In this document: one piece after another, positions 32,963-44,146 of the stretch
Layout of the letters: every line of letters begins with the position of its first letter
Numbering within the stretch: the stretch's first letter is position 1
Source of the DNA: Gnetum montanum
Taxonomy: Eukaryota > Streptophyta > Gnetopsida > Gnetales > Gnetaceae
Assembly: GCA_015680685.1 (NCBI GenBank)
Contig: MNCI01027140.1
Location: 192,606 to 256,605 of the forward strand
DNA length: 64,000 bases
Direction: 5' to 3'
Notes under the pieces: model-generated
What the model saw: only the letters and a program-made list of their open reading frames with translations
Told to the model about the DNA's origin: nothing
Databases searched by the model: none
Program-made: the position numbers and the translations under genes

Positions 32963-34975
32963 TTAAGATGGGCCGCATTTGGTGAAGGTGCAATAGGCCT
33001 GAATAAGCTCGTTTGCAAAAACGATGGCGCCCAGGAGAACAGTAAGGATGACAGCCCAGGCTTTGGAGGTAGACATGTAGGTGTGTGCGAACTCCACAAT
33101 AAGGTCTGCTACGCGTCTGCACTGTGTCCGCACGAAACTTCTGCAATAATTCCTGCGCAGCACATCATCGAGCTCACTCCTTATATCTTTCAACGTAGGC
33201 TTCTGGCGCCTAGGAATGAAGGGCCTGGCTATGGTACTCCACAGGTGCACCAATTCCTTGTCATTTAACTCACTTGTGTTGACTATTACACCAGCCTTCC
33301 GCAGAAGGCGAACGTCGTCTACTGTAGTGATGAGGCAATCCATCAATTCTACGTATCGGGTCACTGGTTTGTCGGAGACATGGCTGCCGCTGCCCTTGCC
33401 CTTGCTACCATCGATGTGGTAGTACTGGTTGAGCTCCAATGCCATGAGGTTGCACAGCACTGTTTCCGTGTAGAGGTCCCTTATCTTGATGCATGGCAAC
33501 CACAGCTTGTCAGCGTGCCTGTCAAAGGAAAGAGACGTCCCCTGGCTAAACTGCACCCCTGCCTTCTGCAATGCCTGAGCGCTATACATGCTGCGCCATG
33601 CATGCCATTTCAGTGGCGTCAAAAAAGATCCAGGTATTGTATTCAACTTTGTTTAGAATTTAAAGACACCCAGAATCTTTAACCAAAGAACAAAACTATA
33701 AAGAGAGCAGAGACTAAGATATTGTAGGCCAACCATCATAATTTTTTTGAAATTGGACGTTCGTAATGAAAATGGAAGCTTTTTTAAAGAAGTTTTATGA
33801 CTCGATCAGTGAAAGAGTAATTACAAAATATAAACAGCACGAAACAAATTTTGGGAAAATGTGGAAAGACACAAAAAATTAACCTTAACTCACACGGAAA
33901 CTATTTAACAATTACCATACCATAATTTCTTACAATTTTCCAAGATTGAAGGAGATTTTATTATCTGAGAATTGAAACAGGTAGTCGTGAGAACAAAAAT
34001 ACCATGCACGTAATCCAAAGAAAAATGATAATTGTCTTCCCCAGTTTATGTTCACACTGAAAAGCAATAAAAGTTTAGTTTATATTTCAATTACATTACC
34101 GACCAGACCTCACGAATATATAGATCTGCTGGAGCACTTCTACTTAAATAATTTTTGCAAAATACTTGTCTACGGATATGGAAAAAATGCAAGCAAAAGT
34201 ACCTGAGCCGCAGAGGAGTCTTGTCTTGGGGAATGCAACAACTACACTTTTTCAAAACGGTATCAAGGGTGTCCCTAATCCACTTGCAAGGTGGGATGGA
34301 TTGGGTCGGGGGGGACTCTTGCCGGCTTGGACTAAAGTCATTGGGAGTCATCAGCTTTACCACAGCAGCATGCAGCATGTGAAGCAGGTCCTTATTATCC
34401 AAGCCCTGCTCCTGCTCCTGCTCCTGCTCCTCCAACATCACTACGTCGCACTTGATCTGCAACTCCATCAAATTCAAACCCATGTGTGGCTGCACCTGCC
34501 CCTGCACCTGTGGCAGCGGCTGCAGTACCTCCTCCTCCTCCTTCTCCTCTTCTACTTCGCTGGCCTGCTGGCACAGGAATCCCAGCAGAAAGATGGAGTC
34601 AAGCACCATCATCTTCAGCAATGGCTCCATCTCCAGGTGCCCTACGTTGCCGGCTCCACGACCACGCAGATAAGACTGATGTAGCTGCTGAGTGACTGGC
34701 AATGCTTCAATAGCACTTTGAATCTTGTTCAGCGTTTGTTTGCCGAGTTCAGCGGCGCACATAATCTTGTACAGGCGGATGCGGCTCTTGCCCAACAGTC
34801 TCAAGTGGTGCAGAGGTCCCAGCGATAACAACTGCGGCCACGAGGCCGTCTCATTCTGCTTCACCACTTCCTCCGGCACTCTCTCAAGTTCCTTTATCGC
34901 TAACTTATTTTTGTTATTTTCATCACCCTCAAACAATGCTTTCTCGTAGTCCATCTCTACATCACTAGTCGCCAT
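32963..34975 (-). CDS. DUF247 family membrane protein, two exons, probably intact
   Basis: Exon 1 is 34203-34975, the intron 33591-34202 (612 bases) and exon 2 32963-33590. The donor CAG|GTACTT and acceptor GCGCAG|C are both phase 2, giving 466 residues. DUF247 landmarks: LLSLGPLHHL (49-58), MMVLDSIFLLGF (122-133), IKCDVVMLE (174-182), AGVQFSQG (267-274), NLMALEL (305-311), VELMDCLI (338-345) and DDVRLLRKAGVIVN (349-362), ending in a membrane helix (about 435-457). Length is normal for DUF247. The function of most members is unknown; grass self-incompatibility determinants are the best studied. Oddities are an acidic run at 140-149 and a Glu-Gln repeat at 183-190 where the family has LENQIP. 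It is not broken by stops and is more GC-rich than its surroundings. No transcript evidence is available. Confidence 0.85.
33591..34202 (-). other. Intron of the DUF247 gene
   Basis: GT...AG boundaries on the minus strand. AT-rich compared with both exons, as in plant introns. The polypyrimidine tract (TTTTTT about 30 bases before the acceptor) is weak. The other nearby AG (33651) would require phase 0 and is incompatible with the donor. Confidence 0.75.
34405..34431 (-). repeat. GAGCAG hexanucleotide repeat in DUF247 exon 1
   Basis: On the plus strand CTGCTC repeats about four times. On the coding strand it gives Glu-Gln pairs at residues 183-190, directly after VVMLE. The reading frame is kept. 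Confidence 0.85.
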
Positions 34976-35080
34976 ATTGAGAGATAAGAAAATGACACTC
35001 TCAATCTATCTTTCAGGGAAATCTAGCTTCACTATCCGAACAATGCGGCTTCTTCAGCTGCACCCAAAGAACGCAAACGT

Positions 35081-35086
35081 CTTATA
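35081..35086 (-). promoter_or_regulatory. Possible TATA box of the DUF247 gene
   Basis: TATAAG on the minus strand, 106 bases upstream of the ATG. A start about 30 bases downstream would leave a leader of ~75 bases. This is position-based only. Confidence 0.3.
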
Positions 35087-35582
35087 GTGCAGAATCGCTG
35101 CCGTCTGCAGTCTGCAGCAAGAATGAATCGAATCTTTGCATTACTGACATTGAGCGTCCTTGAAAACCTCCTTAACTCAGTCGTATTTGTTACAGCATCT
35201 CTCTCCTTGAGGGATTGAGCTGGACGCCAAGCCAGTTGGATAACGTTAAAAACAAAGTGTCAGTATATTTTGGAAGTTTCTACTAGATCAAAGTGTTTGA
35301 TTTTCCACTTTGCTTACATTTGTCCTTAATTTTGGCCAAGGTATTTTCTTTTGCTTTCTTAAAGCAGTGACGAAGAGTCTCAACCAGGATTAACCAAGAT
35401 GCCATCTCATTTCTCTGGTCAAAAGCTCATTATTGTCCTTGTGAGCAATAAGGCCCACCGTTGGGTTTGCTATGCTTAAAATTCGATTAGGAAACCGTCC
35501 ATTATTAAAGTAAGGCAAAGCAATGATAACTCTAGTAAATTTTTTTAAACGATTTCAAATTTGCAGTTACGGTTAAACTGAA

Positions 35583-35660
35583 GTTACGGAAGGATTCGAA
35601 CACAAAACATTTATTTCTTACAAAGCCTTTGCTTTACCGGTGATTTGGAAGCATTTAACC
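35583..35660 (-). repeat. tRNA-like sequence, possibly a SINE head or tRNA-Thr pseudogene
   Basis: On the minus strand GGTAAAGCAAAGGCTTTGTAA is followed 14 bases later by TGTTCGAATCC, a good B-box. The loop TTTGTAA would give anticodon UGU. The 3' half of the anticodon stem is mismatched and the acceptor stem does not pair, so it is not a working tRNA. Confidence 0.3.
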
Positions 35661-36499
35661 TCGGCGACAACCTGCTACGCGGACGACAGTGGAACCATTG
35701 CTACCCTGAGTAAATCGTATCCTCAACTCGAAGCAACCGCAAGGTAACAAATTAATCTCTATGAATAAAAACAGAGCCTTAACCTGTCAATAATCTCCTG
35801 TGTTGGAAAATCCTGCGAAAGAATACAGTTGATCAAAACGCAAGCCCTTCATCAGCATCTGCTTTTACGTTGGCCATTTCCAGCTTAAAAGTGTATCAGT
35901 CATGACGTACTTAATAATTCTGTGGCGAATGTTTTTTTCCAAAAGTTAAAAGCAGCCACATGCATGATGTCGAATTTACCTCTTTAGAAAAGTGTTCTGG
36001 AATAATGAAATTAAAACGGAAGAGCCACAGAATGTGCTGTAGAGAAATTATTTTTTTATAAGGAAAATAAGGATAGACTTGACAAATTAATCAACCATTA
36101 ATTACTCTAACAAAAATAATTTATGTAAGTTTTTTGTTGCAACATTATAATGCTGATTCAAATGGGTAATCATAGCATAGAAAAGAAACACATATAGCTC
36201 ATGATACACATATAGCATAAATTGTTTCTTGTCTTCTATTCTACATTAGTCCACAACTATGTTAAAATCTGCAGCTTCACTAGCTAGTGACTATGCCTAA
36301 GATTTTGCTCCACCTTCTTCCAAGAAATATTTCATTTTTGCAACCATTGCATTCCTTGAAAATACCACTAGTAATCTTGTGAATCCTCAAGAACTACTTT
36401 GGAGAATTTGCTTTGCCTTGAAATATTCAAGTTCTTGAGTGTATGTAATGAACTAGCACAAGGTTTCTACTTCTAAAAATAAGAAATGACATTCAGATA

Positions 36500-37622
36500 A
36501 TAACATTGAGTAAGGTGTTTACATCTTAACTTATAATTCCCTCATTGAATAGAAATGTTTTTTTTAATATACTCTTTCAATATCTTTTCAAATTTTAGCA
36601 ATGAGTCCAAGTCCCCAAATCATAGGTTGAAAATTTATATAAATTGGTAAATTGACAATCTTTTTTATAAATGAGTGTCACAAAATCAAAACAAATGAAG
36701 TAGATATTGTATTAATGTAGTCAATATTAGCAAAAGAGAGCAAATACATCTACTCATGTTGGTAGCGACATTTTCCATTTTTTGTCCATTTAAGAGCTTA
36801 GTTAGAGTGGACAATCAAATATAGAAATTTTAGTTTTTGGTTAGCATCAAAATTAGCAATATACAATATATTAAACTTAAAAAATCAATAAAAATATACC
36901 ACTATTCATTGGATTAACTATTTAATTTGATTTTGAATTGGCTTTAATGTTGCCTCACAATTAATCACAAATCTCACAAACTATGCCTCAAACAATACAT
37001 GCATAGCAAGATAGATTATAGTATGAAAAATTTATTTTCTAACCTTTTAAATTCATTGTCCTAAATCCTTGCATTTATTTTTAAAAGCATAAAGAGCCTT
37101 GAAACCTCATGTTATTCTTTGTTTGATGCACTACCTTAACATGTAATTGTTCATATGAATGAGATTTAAATATTTAAAACAATATACTATTTCTACATTG
37201 GTATCTCCAAAATGAAATTTATAACATGTATTTCTTGTACCTCAAATAATTAATTTAGTTTTATTCATGTTCACTTTAAAAAATGATCCATAATAATTTC
37301 CAAAAATTTTCCACATATTTTGCATACCTTCTATAGTAGTAGAGATCAATGTAGCATCATCTCCATATAGAAGAAGATTCACTACTTTAGGATCCAATTT
37401 TGATAGCATGACTATCTTGCCCCTTGCATAATTATTTTTGTATTTCATCAATAAATATATTAAAGAGAGTTAGAGAAAGTGGATAACCTTTTTTAACTCC
37501 AATTTTGCTCTAGAATTAAAATTTCTTCTTGAAATTTTTTTTTTTTTTTGTAATTTCTGTAATCACTTCCTCATATAGTCTTTGAGTTATTATGTAGAGA
37601 GACCAATTTTATGTAAGTACAA
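36500..37622 (-). pseudogene. LINE reverse transcriptase, 3' half
   Basis: The frame at 37242-37451 holds LLYGDDATLISTT (the catalytic YxDD box), EGMQNMWKIF and KVNMNKTKLII, a non-LTR polymerase palm and the following segment. Upstream (37460-37500) reads KGYPLSLTLFNIFIDEI, and at about 37580 LKDYMRK. Downstream, to about 36900, segments such as RLFMLLKINARI fit the LINE C-terminal region. It joins 44147-45887 when the element at 37623-44141 is removed. Stops and frameshifts are many. TACAA at 37618-37622 is the target duplication of gypsy-2. Confidence 0.75.
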
Positions 37623-38482
37623 TGATGAGCAGTTGGGTATTCCAACACTCAATCATATAAGTCACAAGTATTCATGTGTGACTAGATCATAATCCACGGA
37701 TGGGAAATGCACGTATACTAGTAGTTGATGTTGAATTCGTAATCATTGTTTGTTCACTTAAAGTTAGCAAAGTGAAAATCATATGGTTTAACTCTTAGTG
37801 AGGTATTTGATGTACTGATGTTTTTTAGCTCGAGATACACTAAGTGCAAATAAGGTAAAAATGATTATAAATTCTATGTCTAAGTGTAATGAAAATGTAG
37901 AGCTATGCTATCCTATTGGCGATAAGTATCTATTCCTATTTTTTTGTTTGTGCTAATGCAACTATTATTAGGATTACTAAGTAATTTTACTACTAAAGGA
38001 ATTAAGCAAAGTCACTACTAGGCTACCAAATAATTACACTTTACTGTTGAAACTAGTCGTACTTATTCTACCATACTAATAGACATTAGAATGTAAAAGA
38101 ATATAGGAAAAGTAAATGATTTAATAAAAGTAAACATGATGAAAGTTATAATTATGCTAAGTGAATTGCTGCAACGATGAAAAACAATCTCGATCTTTAT
38201 TACCATTCATGAATTGTGTCTAGGAAGAATCCACTCAAAAAAAGATTCTGTACAACTATTATTTAGCACATTGTAGGCATTCATTCTAACTCTAACTCTA
38301 AGGCTCGAAACAAACTACAAGAATTTCACTAAGTATTGGCCAAAAGCTGTTGTTTCGACATGATGGTGGGTTTGTATTTATAGGCATGACCATGGCCCAC
38401 TACATCACATCTATGATGGCGTATTTAGAGCTACAATATTGTAGTTACAATATCATAGCCTACATATTATATGGTTTTATCA
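37623..38482 (-). repeat. 3' LTR of gypsy-2
   Basis: Starts (minus) TGATAAAACCATATAATATG, carries a TATA box (GCCTATAAATACA near 38375) and ends CTCATCA. Preceded by the purine tract TAGTCATGGGGGTA (38483-38496). Confidence 0.9.
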
Positions 38483-38512
38483 TACCCCCATGACTAACTG
38501 AAAACTCATCAA

Positions 38513-38637
38513 TGATGAGTAGTTGGATATTGTAACACTTAACCATACAAGTCACAAGTGTTCACATGCAACTAGATCATCATCTACCAATGGGTAATGT
38601 AAGTATACTAGTAGTTGATATTAAGTTCTTTGTCATT
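38513..38637 (-). repeat. Extra LTR fragment inside gypsy-2
   Basis: About 125 bases equal to the 3' end of the LTR (through CTAGTATACTTACATT to ACTCATCA). It lies between the RNase H coding end and the purine tract. RNase H (TDASNYTLGVVLSQ-like, about 38640-38690) runs straight into it. Confidence 0.8.
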
Positions 38638-39720
38638 AAGTTGAGACAACACTACTCCCAAGGTGTAGTTTGAAGCATCCGTCATAATGTAGAAAGGCTT
38701 AGACCAATTCAGAGCTCAAAGGATTAGTGTCTCGATTAGTTTCTATTTTAAGATCTTGAATGCTTTCTCACATTATTTTGAACTCTAAAATGGTGCATCC
38801 TTTTTGTCGGTTCAACTAGTGTTTTTACAATCTTTGAGAAGTTTTTAATAAATCTCCTATAGTATCCTACATGGCCAATAAATGATCTAATTTCTTTAAC
38901 TATTTGTGGCCTCTGAGTGATGTTTTGAATGACTCTGATCTTTTCTAGATCTTCCTTAATTGCTTTATGAGATACTGTATGTCCTATAACTATAATGTCT
39001 TGGACCCTTAAGTGTCTCCTTTTCTAATTATGCTTCAAATTAGTTTAAATACATATTTTCAAGACTTGCTTTAAGCAATGCAAGACTTGTTTGATGTCAA
39101 GTCCATATGTGGAAAATCTATCCATAAATACTTCAACTCCATTTCCAATATGCTTTTGGAAGATGCTAAGTACATGTCATTGAAAAGTGATGGGAGCATT
39201 GCATAGGCCAAAGGGCATTTGCCTATATTCAAATGTTCTCCATGAACTAGTAAACGTTGTTTTCTTTTGATCTTTCAATGTGACATGAATCTAATTAAAT
39301 CCACTATATTTTTCAAGGAAGCTATAATGTTGATGTCCCACAATGGTGTTCAGGATGTGATTAACAAATGACAAAGGGAAATGATCTTTGAACATTTCCA
39401 TGTTCAACAACCAAAAATCAATACAAACCCTAAACTTGTCACCTTTCTTTGGAGCAATGACTAATGGGCTAACCAATTCATTGTCTACAATTAGACAAAT
39501 GAGCCCTACCATTAATAGTTTCTCCAACTTTTATTTAACAACTTCTTCAAGTTTGAGGTTTAATCTTCTTTGAGGTTGGTGACATGGTTTAATGGTTGGA
39601 TATGTGTAGATTCAATGTTGACAAATGCACGAATCAATGTCAATGATCTCATCATAGGACCATGTGAATGTAGTTGGCCATTTGTTCACCACTTCCAATA
39701 ATTTTCTCTTTTGTTCTTTG
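38638..39720 (-). pseudogene. gypsy-2 reverse transcriptase and start of RNase H
   Basis: The frame 39291-39527 reads ELVSPLVIAPKKGDKFRVCIDF, KDHFPLSFVNHIL and HYSFLEKYSGFN, the fingers and first palm motifs of gypsy reverse transcriptase. Later segments on the same strand (39230-38860) continue the polymerase. A connection segment leads to the RNase H start at about 38690. The enzyme copies element RNA into DNA. It is broken by several frameshifts and lacks the integrase that should follow. Confidence 0.8.
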
Positions 39721-40079
39721 TCAAGATTAGCATTTATGATTACCAATTTTTTATTGTTTAGGAAAGCATATTCTAGTGCATCTAGTAAGTCTTTAGTTCT
39801 AGCAATTCTAGTTCATATCTTTTGGATATCTCTAACTTGTCCCATTCAATATCTTCTTCTTCTTGTGATTTCATGTATGGAGGTTATCTTTATAGTTGTT
39901 CTAACTTATTTGTTTCTTCAACATAGGAACTCGTGATCTTGTCCATTGGTTCTATTCATATATTAGACTCTAATTCTTTTCCAATGATTAGCCATTGGGT
40001 GTCTTCTTGTCTAGTGGATGCTGCATATAGACATTTTTGTACACACATGTTCTTAACACATTTATTGCATGTTGTGATG

Positions 40080-40620
40080 GCATCATGTTTTGTTGTCAAG
40101 ATTTTCTGCACACAACTACACTCGTTATCATTGGACTAATTTTGGTTTCATCCTCCTTGAAGATTTCCAAGGAAAAGTCTCTAATTCTGAGCCTAGCATC
40201 CATAATGCTAAGTCATGCTCTTCCCATAATTATAGGGAATTCCCCTTTATTCTTTCCCACATACAAGACTACAAAATTGGTAAGATAGAATCAAACACTT
40301 ATTGTACTAATTACATCCTTCACTTCTCCAAGAGGAATAACAATTGACTAATCTACTAGCCCTAATTGGATATTGTTCTTCTTTAGTGGAGGAAGATTCT
40401 AGACCTTATACATGTCTTATGAGATAAGGTTCACTTTTAATCTAGAATCTAAAAGTTCCTTGCATAGTTTGTGTGTTGCTATTTAGAGATAGCCTAAGGG
40501 ACTTCTTGGATCTATTCTCTTCTTGGAAAGTGCACCTTCTTTGATCCAATGTATTATTATCTATGTAATTATGACAATTGTTAAATTCTTTTCAGCAAAT
40601 GATGGAAGCATTATGTTTTC
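40080..40620 (-). pseudogene. gypsy-2 protease region
   Basis: Minus-strand translation near 40120-40300 gives FVVLYVGKNKGEFPIIMGRA and SIMDARLRIRDFSLEI, parallel to the gypsy-1 segment at 26310-26420 that follows the protease. The DxG turn lies further upstream in a damaged part. Plus-strand frames covering 39664-40347 are antisense shadows. Confidence 0.55.
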
Positions 40621-41299
40621 TAAGGACTGTATGTGGAGATGATAGAGTTAGATGAAGTCCTCATCCTTCAAATCTTTTTTGAGCTTACCCTAAAGAAGGG
40701 GCATTTCCTCAATTTTAGTTCTCTTGTCATAATATCCTCTTGTGTGGTGATTTCCTTGGTGATAGTATTTTGTTGTGGTTGTATTGGTAGTTCTCCTTAC
40801 CTGATTGGTGGTGGTATCAATGGTAATGTATTAGGAGCTTGGACTCAGGAACCAACTGCTAGTTGAGGTCTATAAGAATCTGGATCCATGCTTGAGGTCG
40901 TGAATCTATGGTGTTTTGATGGGTAGTAGGGAGAGGAAGTATGGATGGAGGTGTTCTTAGGAGAGATTGGATGTTGAACATAGTATCCATAGGGATTAGG
41001 CTACATGTATGAATATTATTACCTTGGTAGTGGCATTCCCCATGGTTGTAGTTGTTGCCACTACTGCTAGGATTGCTCTTGCAATTGAGAATAAGCCCTG
41101 CTTAGATAGTACGAGCGTTGATAAACCTATCTAAAATTACCTTATAGATAAGGTAATCATGTGGACATTTGTTTCTTGATGAACTTAGGATTAAGTATGT
41201 ATGCCCTTGACTCTTGTAAGTGGTCCATAATAAGACAACATCCTTTAGGATGTTCATATTAGCATATTTTACACCCTTTGTCATCTTCTAAACTAGAGT

Positions 41300-43115
41300 T
41301 TGTTACTTCCTCCACTACAACAAATTTTTCCTTATTTTTGTAGTTTTCTCACCCATTTTCTCTTTCCTTCTTATTCTTACTTTTTTTTAAGGCTTGTTTA
41401 GTTTTTTTCTCTACTATCTTCTATGTAGTATTAGACCTCTCATCTACAAAATCCCACATTTTTTCTATCTATGTTGTAATGTCATTGGCTAATTTTTAGA
41501 TTGGTAGAGTCTTCTGTTGGATCATATCTTCCAAGGTTTTCTCTTCTTGTGATTCACATATTCTTACATCCCTTTTTCTTATTGTTGGATCTCTATTGTA
41601 TTTTTTTAATTCTCTTTTTCTTAGCTCTCCTTCCTTTTACACCACTTGGTCTATAAGTCTTTGAATTCAATGAGCTATCATTTCGGATAATCTTCCTTGG
41701 GCATATATCCCAAGGATCTCTCTTGTATTGTTTCTTAGTCGATGATAGGCTGTAGTTGTTTCTTTTGAGAAAATCTATGACTTGGGCACTTAAATAATAA
41801 AGAGTAGTAGCTACCCATTGCTACATCAAGGGATTCATGTATCCATTTTTTCCATCCTAGGATCTATTTTCTCAAATTTGACACTCTGGAATAAGTTTGA
41901 TATTTGTCATTGAAGAGTTCTAGCATGACATTCCATCTTCGAATTGATTCTAGTTCTAAGGATCTATACTAGCTTTCTACTTCCTTTATGAGTGTTCTAG
42001 GAAACAACTTCAATTTTTGCTAATCATTTTCTATGTTTTGTAGATTACAGGTATCATCAAAGGCTTGGAGATGGTGCTTTGGATTTGGATTATATCCACC
42101 TTCAAATTTTGGAATGTTATTCATGTCTAGTTGCTTGATGCAACTGTCCCTTATATGCCTAGTAGGATGTTCACAAATTCCCTAATATTGATCATGTTAT
42201 GAGTGGCCAACAAGGTTTTTTCATTGTCTTTGGATTCATAAGATCTATTGTAGTGATGGCTTCTCTAATGCTCATGATGTTCTCTTTTTTCATATTTGAT
42301 TCTTTCTCTTCTTTTATCATGATTATCTTCCTCTTCATTAGGATGCCTTCTTCTATATGCATGTCTCTCATGGTCTTTCCTTCTTCCCTTATCATCATCC
42401 CTTATTCTTTATTCTCTCTTGTCAAAGTATGTAGACAAATGTAAGGAAAAAGATGAAGGAGTTGGAGAATTGTGCTACTGAGTTCTCCTTCTATGACTCC
42501 TTGATTCAATTCTTTTGAATTCATTAGAGATATTAGGCCTTGAATTCCTCCTAAGTTTGAAGTCTTTCTTATTTCATCTAAGGGTTTTTGCAAGAGAAAA
42601 ATGCAATTTTATTTTAACAAGATCTTCAATACAAATGATTGGTGTTTGGGAATGAGACCCATGAGTTTGATAGAATTTCTTAGTTTGGAATACAACATCT
42701 TCCTTTTCTTTTAGGATAACTATTTGGGATGCTTTCTTTCCTTTTTCATGTTCATACCTTGCCTCCATGATGGCATCCCTTCTTGCTTGAGCTTCTGTTT
42801 GTTAGTATGACCTAGTCATGTTTTTTGTGACTTGATAACCTTCCTTTACATGACCAAGGTTTGACCTCATAAGGGCTACTTGAAGCATTGATGGTGCTAA
42901 ATGTTTAGGTGGAAAGACAATGTTGTCCTATCAATCTTTCCATATGAGTTGTTTATCTTGGTGAAAAATGAAGATAAAATCAGGATAATAAAGATCAATA
43001 TAAGCATAAAAAATCCTAATTTGCATCGGTACACTACAATCTTCTTCATTGTAATTCTTACCATGACTTTCATTAAACTCAGTATTAGGTGGAGATTTTT
43101 TCTTTAGTTGTAGAA
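41300..43115 (-). pseudogene. gypsy-2 gag
   Basis: Begins near 43112 with MASTTKEKI after the primer site. The core at about 42150-41850 reads IKQLDMNNIPKFEGGYNPNPKHHLQAFD, KLKLFPRTLIKEVES and SIRRWNVMLELFNDKYQTYS, matching gypsy-1 gag residue by residue at most positions. A Glu/Lys/Arg-rich region (42192-42400) precedes it. Frame-broken. Confidence 0.8.
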
Positions 43116-43242
43116 GCCATTTTAAGTGTTTACCACTTAAGTATGTACAGTTTAGGAAATGATTCTAAGTATGCAAGATATACTTTGTAATGCTTGATAC
43201 AACAAACTTTGTAAAATCAACTAACTAGAAAACATTAACACT

Positions 43243-43260
43243 TCCCTAGCAATGGTACCA
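43243..43260 (-). other. Primer-binding site of gypsy-2, tRNA-Asp type
   Basis: Minus strand TGGTACCATTGCTAGGGA, one base after the 5' LTR end; nearly the same as the gypsy-1 site. Confidence 0.75.
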
Positions 43261-43261
43261 A

Positions 43262-44141
43262 TGATGAGTGGTTGGGTATTCCAACACTTACCATACAAGT
43301 CAAAAGTGTTTCACATGACTAGACCATAATTTGTAGATGGGAAATGTAAGTATACTAGTAGTTGATGTTTAATTCATAATCATTGTCTTCCTACTTAGAG
43401 TTAGCAAGGTGCAAATTATATGGTTTAACTCTTAGTAAGGTATATGATGTTCTGATGTTGTTCTACTCAAAATATGTTAAGAGCCAACATGGTAAAAATG
43501 ATTATAAATTTTATGTTTAATTGCAATAGAAATGTAGAGCTATGTTATCCTACTGGTGGTAAGTGTTCGTTCTAGGTTTTCCGTACATGTCATGGATTGA
43601 TGAAACTGTAACTGAAATTACTAAGTAACTTTACTATTAAGGGAATCAAGCAAAGTTACTATTGGGTTACTAAATAGTTACACTTTACGCTGAAAACCAA
43701 TTGTACTCATTCCACCTTACTAATAGACATTGGAATCTAAATGAACTTAAGAAAAGTAAATGTCTTAATAAAAGTAAATATGATGAAAAGTAAAATTATG
43801 CTAATTGAATTATTGCAATTATGAAAAATAATTTTGGTCTTTATTACTATTCATGAATTGTGTTCAAGAACAATGCACTTGAATAAAGATTTTGTGCAAC
43901 TGTTATTCACCAAAATATAGGCATTTACTCTAACTCTTACTCTAAGTCATGAAAACAAACTGCAAGAATTTTGCTAAGTTTTGGCCAAATGTTGTTATTT
44001 CAAAGTGACAATGGGTTGGTATTTATAGGTATGATCATGACTACTACATTGCATCTACGATGACATATGCATAGCTATGAGCATCTTAACTATGATATCA
44101 TAGATACAATATCGTAGCCTGCATATTATATGGTTTTATCA
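43262..44141 (-). repeat. 5' LTR of gypsy-2
   Basis: 880 bases, TGATAAAACC to CCACTCATCA on the minus strand, with a TATA-like ACCTATAAATACC near 44020. Adjacent to TACAA at 44142. Confidence 0.9.
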
Positions 44142-44146
44142 TACAA

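Larger units (their letters stand above)
34976..36499. other. Upstream region of DUF247, largely single-copy-looking, no gene seen
   Basis: Mixed composition, GC-richer up to about 35850 and then AT-rich. Apart from the possible TATA box and a tRNA-like stretch (35583-35660), nothing was identified. It should contain the DUF247 promoter. Confidence 0.4.
37623..44141 (-). mobile_element. Ty3/gypsy element gypsy-2, inserted in the LINE
   Basis: Bounded by 860-base (37623-38482) and 880-base (43262-44141) LTRs, TGATAAAACC to CTCATCA on the minus strand, with a perfect TACAA target duplication (37618-37622, 44142-44146). A tRNA-Asp-type primer site follows the 5' LTR. Gag, protease and reverse transcriptase are in gypsy order. 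Coding stops just inside RNase H, where the integrase should follow; instead a fragment of LTR (38513-38637) precedes the purine tract. Gag is homologous to that of gypsy-1. Confidence 0.9.

Noticed and set aside
33591-33660. Starting DUF247 exon 2 as a separate gene upstream of 33590
   Set aside because: The upstream codons show no family similarity, and the phase-2 acceptor at 33591 joins exon 1 exactly.
33083-33682. Plus-strand frames of 61-100 codons and a minus-strand 105-codon frame
   Set aside because: Shadows of DUF247 exon 2.
34155-34949. Plus-strand frames of 75-172 codons
   Set aside because: They are antisense to DUF247 exon 1 and reflect its GC-rich repeats. No domain was seen, while the minus strand carries the family motifs.
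39388-40347. Plus-strand frames of 61-90 codons
   Set aside because: Antisense to gypsy-2 protease and reverse transcriptase.
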